Assembly: GCA_023151185.1 (NCBI GenBank) | Contig: JAKLJL010000003.1 | Location: 296,930-360,929, forward strand | Direction: 5' to 3' | Source of the DNA: Bacteroidota bacterium | Lineage (GTDB): Bacteria > Bacteroidota > JABWAT01 | DNA: 64,000 nt | In this document: positions 58,874-64,000 of the stretch, one piece after another | Layout of the letters: each line of letters opens with the position of its first letter | Numbering within the stretch: the stretch's first letter is position 1 | Translations under genes and position numbers: made by a program | Notes under the pieces: model-generated | Databases searched by the model: none | Seen by the model: the letters and a program-made list of their open reading frames with translations, nothing else | What the model was told of the DNA's origin: nothing

Positions 58874-60117
58874 GGGCCCCTCTAGAAACCGCCCTTAAAG
58901 TGGTATAAAAGAGATAAAATGGCGAAATTTGTAGAAAAACAAAGAGAAGCCGATGAAGAAGAAAAAGTCCCTTTCGCTGTTTGATCAGCACCACCGTTTA
59001 GAGAAAATAGAAAAGCAAAAAGATCCATTGATTAAACTCAACGCGATGATAAACTGGGAAGACTTTCGTCCGTTACTTGAATCTGCCTTTCCGGTTGTAG
59101 ACCCCAAAGTTGGAGGCCGACCTCCATTTGACCGGGTGATGATGTTTAAGGTTTTAATTCTCCAGCGCCTGTTTAATCTGAGTGACGATCAGACTGAATT
59201 TCAGATATTGGACCGAATGAGTTTTATGCGTTTTCTGGGTCTAAATCTGGAAGATGTGGTTCCGGATTCCAAAACAGTCTGGGCATTTAAAGAACAACTC
59301 AACAAGAAAGATATTTTCAATCAGGTGTTTGATCAGTTCTTCCGGAAATTATACCAGAGAGGTCTTATCGTTCACCAGGGTGTTATCGTAGATGCTTCTT
59401 TTGTGGAAGCACCGCGTCAGCATCCGCCGAAAGAGGAAGACAAGGCTGAAAACCCAAATCATCAGAGACAAAAAGACACTGATGCAGATTGGACAAAGAA
59501 GGGCAATGTTAGTTATTTCGGCTATAAGAACCATGTCAAAATAGACCAGAAATCAAAACTGATAACCAATTTTCAGACAACACCGGCAAGTGAGCACGAT
59601 TCCAATGTTCTTCTGGAACTGCTTACCGAGGATGATAAAGGTCAGGAACTCTGGGCAGACAGTGCTTATCACGGACAGGAACGGGAAGCAGTTTTGATTG
59701 AAAGAGGAATTAAACCCAGGATTCAGAACAGAAGCGTACGTCACCGTCAGCTGACCGAAGAAGACAAGGCACGGAACCGGGCTTATGCTTCGATCCGTTG
59801 CAGGGTTGAACATATCTTTGGCTTCATGCGAAACAGCCTGAAAGTGTACCGGCTCCGATGTAAAGGCATCGTGAGAATAACCGGACAAATTGCCTTAAAT
59901 AATCTGATCTACAACCTGTTCAGAGGGATCCATTTGTCTAAACTTAAATTAGCAGAGACGATATGACTTTTTCCGGGGAGAAATCCCCGCTCTGCCCCTT
60001 TTAAGGGGTCTAAATCAAAGATAAAAACTCTGATTTTCTACAAAATTTCAACGAACAATATTTTTAAAATCAAATTTCTCTTAAATCAATTTTCAAAGTC
60101 GGTTTTTAGAGGTGCCC
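58874..60117 (+). mobile_element. IS5-family insertion sequence (1244 bp)
   Basis: Imperfect terminal inverted repeats GGGCCCCTCTAGAAACCGCCCTT / GGGCACCTCTAAAAACCGACTTT flanked by 4-bp direct repeat TTTA (58870-58873 and 60118-60121). Confidence 0.9.
58953..59966 (+). CDS. IS5-family (DDE) transposase
   Basis: 337 aa; VGGRPPFDRVMMFKVLILQRLFNLSDDQTEFQILDRMSFMRFLGL, VIVDASFVEAPRQ, ELWADSAYHGQEREAVL, RNRAYASIRCRVEHIFGFMR. Confidence 0.95.
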   Translation: MKKKKSLSLFDQHHRLEKIEKQKDPLIKLNAMINWEDFRPLLESAFPVVDPKVGGRPPFDRVMMFKVLILQRLFNLSDDQTEFQILDRMSFMRFLGLNLEDVVPDSKTVWAFKEQLNKKDIFNQVFDQFFRKLYQRGLIVHQGVIVDASFVEAPRQHPPKEEDKAENPNHQRQKDTDADWTKKGNVSYFGYKNHVKIDQKSKLITNFQTTPASEHDSNVLLELLTEDDKGQELWADSAYHGQEREAVLIERGIKPRIQNRSVRHRQLTEEDKARNRAYASIRCRVEHIFGFMRNSLKVYRLRCKGIVRITGQIALNNLIYNLFRGIHLSKLKLAETI

Positions 60118-60728
60118 TTTAAATATTGTTGAGCCATATAGATCTGCAATATTTCTGTTTATTGAACAATTTTCCGGAAAGGAATATAGAATTTCCGATG
60201 TAGGTATTAATAGCAAATTACTAACTGACAACAATGACAATGAATCAATTTATTATACCCCCGAGGTTGAATTTATTCCTTCCGCATCTGACCTAAAATT
60301 TATTTTAACACAAAATATTACTGTTAGGCAGAATGCGTATAGTATATCGTTTAATAGTAAACTAAAACCAGGTTCAAATTCGCAATATATATTCCAGTTT
60401 TCCGTTAACAGTAGTGATAGGTTTAAAATTGTTGAATCATGGGTTAAATTTAAAAATACTTTTGACGTAATAACTGTACACAATTCCACCGCGTGGAAAT
60501 GGTTCACAAATTACTGGACTACAAAAGCAGGTACCGACAATTATAAATTGGATACTTCTACCACAATTTCTAAGGGGCAGGAGTTTGAAAGCTTCACTGT
60601 GGTGATTGAGAGGGGCACCATGAAAACAGTAATAACTATTCTCGAACAAAATATGTTTACGACATCGGATCTAAATAAGCATTATAACAAAATCGAGCTA
60701 ATAGGAAATGTAACACCAAGGTTATTTT

Positions 60729-61847
60729 ATGAATAAATTACAGTTTATAGTCTTTATTATTCTTTTTTCGACTTGTGAGAGAAATGGACAAATTATGGTG
60801 CCACCTGACGACCCTTCTGATACAACAAGTACTGATTGCGAAAATCCAAAATCCTCAAATGTATTTGAATGGGAGATTGATTCACTTGGTGAGAAGGAAA
60901 GTGTCACCAACTCCATTGCAGGCGGGGTCTTCGCCTTTTCTGATTCGGATGCTTATGCGATGGGGATGTTTATTAAAAATGGGAAAGCATATCCAGGTGC
61001 CCATTGGAATGGGAAAAGATGGAACCTTATTTCTGCCAATTCAACTATTCAAATTGCATCATTTGCCGTTACCGGTGATAGTAAAAGAATGGTAGCGGTT
61101 GGGGGGAAGTTTTCGGTTCTCGGGCAACAAGAAGTTCTTGAATTCACAACCGCCGACAAAATTTGGAAAAGAACAATTTTTTCTGGCTACGAGGGGAATC
61201 TAAACACTGTATGGACAGACGGAAATGGATATTACATAGCAGGTGGTGATAAAGGGTTATTGGTTGAAAAGGCATCGGACATTTCGGATTGGAAAATTAT
61301 CACTTGTCCAGTAGACTATTTTGTCCAGAAGATTGATGGTTTTTCCAAAGATAAAATTTTTCTGTTAGGATCTTCGCTGAAAAATGGGAAGCAAATATGG
61401 TCACGGAATGATGGAAATTGGAACCTTTTGTATGACCAAAGCCGGACTGATACAACATTTGCATTAAACATCCCCTTGAAAAGTGATATGGCTGATATTT
61501 CTGTTTTTTACTGTTCCGAAAGTAGTTCAGTTAGCTTGAATGTAGGAACGATACCGGTAAAAACATTTTCTGTGGTAAACAATTGTACTGAATTTATTCC
61601 AGCCCAAAATCCATTTGCCACCATCTCCCGGGAGATGCTTTCCGTTTATCCTTTTGCCAAAAATGATATTTGGTTAACAGGAAACTACCTTTACCACTAT
61701 AACGGAAAATCCCTTGCCAAAATTAGTTTTACAGGTAATTTTTCCAACTTTTCTGCAGGAATCCCTTATGTTACTTCATCGGGAAAAGTATTTACGTTAC
61801 TTATTGCCTGGGACCATGCACTGGCAATTGCTCAAACACGAGATTAA
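60729..61847 (+). CDS. Hypothetical lipoprotein, possibly beta-propeller-like
   Basis: 372 aa; lipobox-like FIILFSTC; start codon overlaps the 3' end of the interrupted upstream gene (ATGAATAA). Confidence 0.7.
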   Translation: MNKLQFIVFIILFSTCERNGQIMVPPDDPSDTTSTDCENPKSSNVFEWEIDSLGEKESVTNSIAGGVFAFSDSDAYAMGMFIKNGKAYPGAHWNGKRWNLISANSTIQIASFAVTGDSKRMVAVGGKFSVLGQQEVLEFTTADKIWKRTIFSGYEGNLNTVWTDGNGYYIAGGDKGLLVEKASDISDWKIITCPVDYFVQKIDGFSKDKIFLLGSSLKNGKQIWSRNDGNWNLLYDQSRTDTTFALNIPLKSDMADISVFYCSESSSVSLNVGTIPVKTFSVVNNCTEFIPAQNPFATISREMLSVYPFAKNDIWLTGNYLYHYNGKSLAKISFTGNFSNFSAGIPYVTSSGKVFTLLIAWDHALAIAQTRD

Positions 61848-61868
61848 AAACACAATAAGGAGTCGAAA

Positions 61869-64000
61869 ATGATATATTCTTTTTTGCTTGCAATCATCCT
61901 TTTAATTGTTCCCAAAGCATTGTATTCACAGTCAATTGAATACAGAATTTCCAAGCAGTCTTTCGAACAAACGTTAAATGCAATGATGAAAGCTGGGAAG
62001 TTTTCGTTTCACACAATCAATAACGAACCTCAATTGCCATCAATTTTTATAAGCGAAAATGGTGTAACTGGGTATATTACACCATACTTTCATGAATACT
62101 CAGTCAATATTGAGGGGTGTTCAATAAGCATTTCTGATACCGCGCTTGGAATTTTTATGCCAAATGTTGATTTCTGTTTTTTTGGGGAGGGAAATAAAAT
62201 TGAAGCAAGCTTGTCTGTGTTATCTTCTAGCTATCAAGGCACATGTAAGATTTCAGAAGGAGGAGCTCCCCCGGTCCGAAAAACCGCAAATGGGAGCATA
62301 AACACACGACTTTCTCTGTTAATCGGGGATGGTAAAGGAATAGCGCCAGACACACTTTTTGTTTATTTTGATAAGACTTTTGCATCACTTTCCGAGATAA
62401 GTAATTTTGCTACTTGCGAATCATTTATTGATTTTGGAGTTTCGGCTCCGGCACTAGATAAAATGCCTATTGATAGTACAAAGATTGAGTTGTTCACCTT
62501 TACTAAAAATTCAATGTATAATTTCTCCCTTGCCCAAATTATTTTGATGCCATCCACTGATGAAATAGTTATAACAATTCCATTAATATCAAAACCACCA
62601 ATAATTCAGGTTGAAAATAATCTTGAAGGAACTATTCAAAGAGGGAAAGTTCAGTTAAAAAAATATAATGAGCAAATATATTCAATTACAGAAAAAAGTG
62701 GATTTGCAATTTATGATGATCTTCAAGGTGAGTACAATGCTTATTTTATTGATGATAATTTTGAAAGTGGAAATAGCAGATTCAGGTTTCAATCAGCAAA
62801 AAAAATTGCAAATTTAAAAAGTATTGAACCTGCATCTCTTATTGGTGATAGGCAAATTAAAATATTACCCGGCTTCCTTGATACAAAATATTATGGAGAT
62901 TACGCCAAACAAAATAAATTGATATTAAACAATTCATTTGATGGAGTTCTCGCAAATAGCGGAACTATGAAAATGGATGGATCTTCCATTTTAATACCCT
63001 TTTCAGATTGGTATTTTACGTCAAAATTCAACATTCCCTATAGTTTAGAAGCAAATAACTTACAGCCCTTTGGGCTCCAATGGAAGTTTATTGGTTGGTC
63101 AGACGGTGTTAAATATAACCCTCGGGACTTATTATTACTTAATGATACAAATCTGCGGGCCTTATGGAAAGGAGATTTAACTTCCCAAACACAAGCCTGG
63201 GTACAATCTACCTCACCGTATTCCGGGAACGGGACCTCATCAGTGGTTTATTACTCAACAGATCCAACCTATCAAACCGGGTTGTGGCTTCATCAGGAAT
63301 CCGGAACTGGTACCCGTGAAATCAATCTTGCAATTGATAGCTGGACGAACAATCTGGATACGCCGCCACAATCAATGGCAGTCTCCGATTATAACCGTCA
63401 AAAATCCTATGTCGGGTATATCAATTTTGAAAGCGGAATCAAAATTGTTTCAGTACGGGAGTATATCAATGGTGTTGAAACCGGGTTCACTACCCATATA
63501 GTTAATGAGACGGACCCGGTTGTCCAGAGCTTTACCCCAAAAGCCAAACTCTATCTTTCCGGAGCACTTACAAACTATGGAACTCCCTTTCCGGCACATG
63601 CAAATTATTTTGTATTGACGGTCATTGATAGTTCTTTTATCTATACCAAAACTGCCAATTTGAACCCTGGAACTGGATTGATTGAAAGTTGGTCCGGATG
63701 GAGTACAAGTGTAAACCCGTACAAACCCAAATTCGTATCCAATGGTAAAGCGTCTTATCTGGTCTGGCTTGAAAGTGGTTCTGTAAAATGTCTGAGGTAC
63801 AAACCGGGAACAAACTGGGGAAACCCCTACACCCTGTACTCCAACGGTCCGTTTTATGACTTCGCAGCAGCAGTGTCACCAACCGATGATCTGGTGTTGA
63901 TGATGAAACGAATCAATTCAGGAGGCCCGGCACTCTGTACCGGAAAGTTTTATGTCAACGGCTCAACAATGCCGTTAACTGTTCTCGAAACCACCACGAC
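61869..64000 (+). CDS. Large hypothetical secreted protein, 3'-truncated by window end
   Basis: Not in the ORF track. I translated from ATG 61869 (MIYSFLLAIILLIVPKALYSQSIEYRISKQSFEQTLNAMMK...) with no stop through 64000 (710 codons + 2 nt); AAGGAG 5' of the start. Confidence 0.85.
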   Translation, partial: MIYSFLLAIILLIVPKALYSQSIEYRISKQSFEQTLNAMMKAGKFSFHTINNEPQLPSIFISENGVTGYITPYFHEYSVNIEGCSISISDTALGIFMPNVDFCFFGEGNKIEASLSVLSSSYQGTCKISEGGAPPVRKTANGSINTRLSLLIGDGKGIAPDTLFVYFDKTFASLSEISNFATCESFIDFGVSAPALDKMPIDSTKIELFTFTKNSMYNFSLAQIILMPSTDEIVITIPLISKPPIIQVENNLEGTIQRGKVQLKKYNEQIYSITEKSGFAIYDDLQGEYNAYFIDDNFESGNSRFRFQSAKKIANLKSIEPASLIGDRQIKILPGFLDTKYYGDYAKQNKLILNNSFDGVLANSGTMKMDGSSILIPFSDWYFTSKFNIPYSLEANNLQPFGLQWKFIGWSDGVKYNPRDLLLLNDTNLRALWKGDLTSQTQAWVQSTSPYSGNGTSSVVYYSTDPTYQTGLWLHQESGTGTREINLAIDSWTNNLDTPPQSMAVSDYNRQKSYVGYINFESGIKIVSVREYINGVETGFTTHIVNETDPVVQSFTPKAKLYLSGALTNYGTPFPAHANYFVLTVIDSSFIYTKTANLNPGTGLIESWSGWSTSVNPYKPKFVSNGKASYLVWLESGSVKCLRYKPGTNWGNPYTLYSNGPFYDFAAAVSPTDDLVLMMKRINSGGPALCTGKFYVNGSTMPLTVLETTT

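Larger units (their letters stand above)
58382..60736 (+). pseudogene. Unknown exported protein gene interrupted by an IS5-family insertion
   Basis: Reading frame 58382-58873 (...NQVNSL) continues in frame at 60122 (NIVEPYRSAIFLFIEQFSGKEYRISDVG...LIGNVTPRLFYE*) when 58874-60121 (IS + one TSD copy) is removed. Confidence 0.85.

Noticed and set aside
60548-60736. 62-aa ORF as an independent gene
   Set aside because: It is the 3' end of the gene interrupted by the IS5-family element; the frame is continuous with 58382 after in-silico excision.
61869-62557. Minus-strand ORF 62363-62557
   Set aside because: Antisense to the long open frame starting at 61869.

Overview
The window is a bacterial chromosome segment. 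Three proteins carry type IX secretion (T9SS-like) C-terminal sorting domains (FQNYPNPFNPAT... / YPNPFNPETTIRFN), and some upstream regions resemble Bacteroidota-type TAnnTTTG promoters, so a Bacteroidota/Ignavibacteria-like lineage is plausible but not proven. About 0.1-57.7 kb is densely coding housekeeping and accessory DNA. It includes a TPR protein, acyl-CoA carboxylase beta, a LysM lytic transglycosylase, two secreted GH13 amylases sharing a near-identical starch-binding cassette, and an MFP/VTC/DUF4956 cluster. It also includes a secreted beta-helix protein, a membrane AraC regulator, a triplicated tRNA-Ser(CGA) locus, mgsA, nnr, a nuoA-N operon without nuoI, a DUF885 protein, a sensor kinase, and a TetR-controlled ABC-2/TolC efflux operon. 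About 57.8-63.2 kb is markedly AT-rich and encodes unknown exported proteins. One of these is split by an IS5-family element with a 4-bp TSD, and excising the element in silico restores the frame. The most unusual items are: (i) tandem 265-bp units carrying tRNA-Ser(CGA), two of which have a 56-nt structured insertion at the same place in the T-loop; (ii) a marC gene exactly where nuoI is expected; (iii) an indel-free 1.17-kb cassette shared by the two amylases, consistent with gene conversion; (iv) the IS-interrupted unknown gene and its operon. Nothing was searched against databases. Family names come from recognising motifs in the translations.
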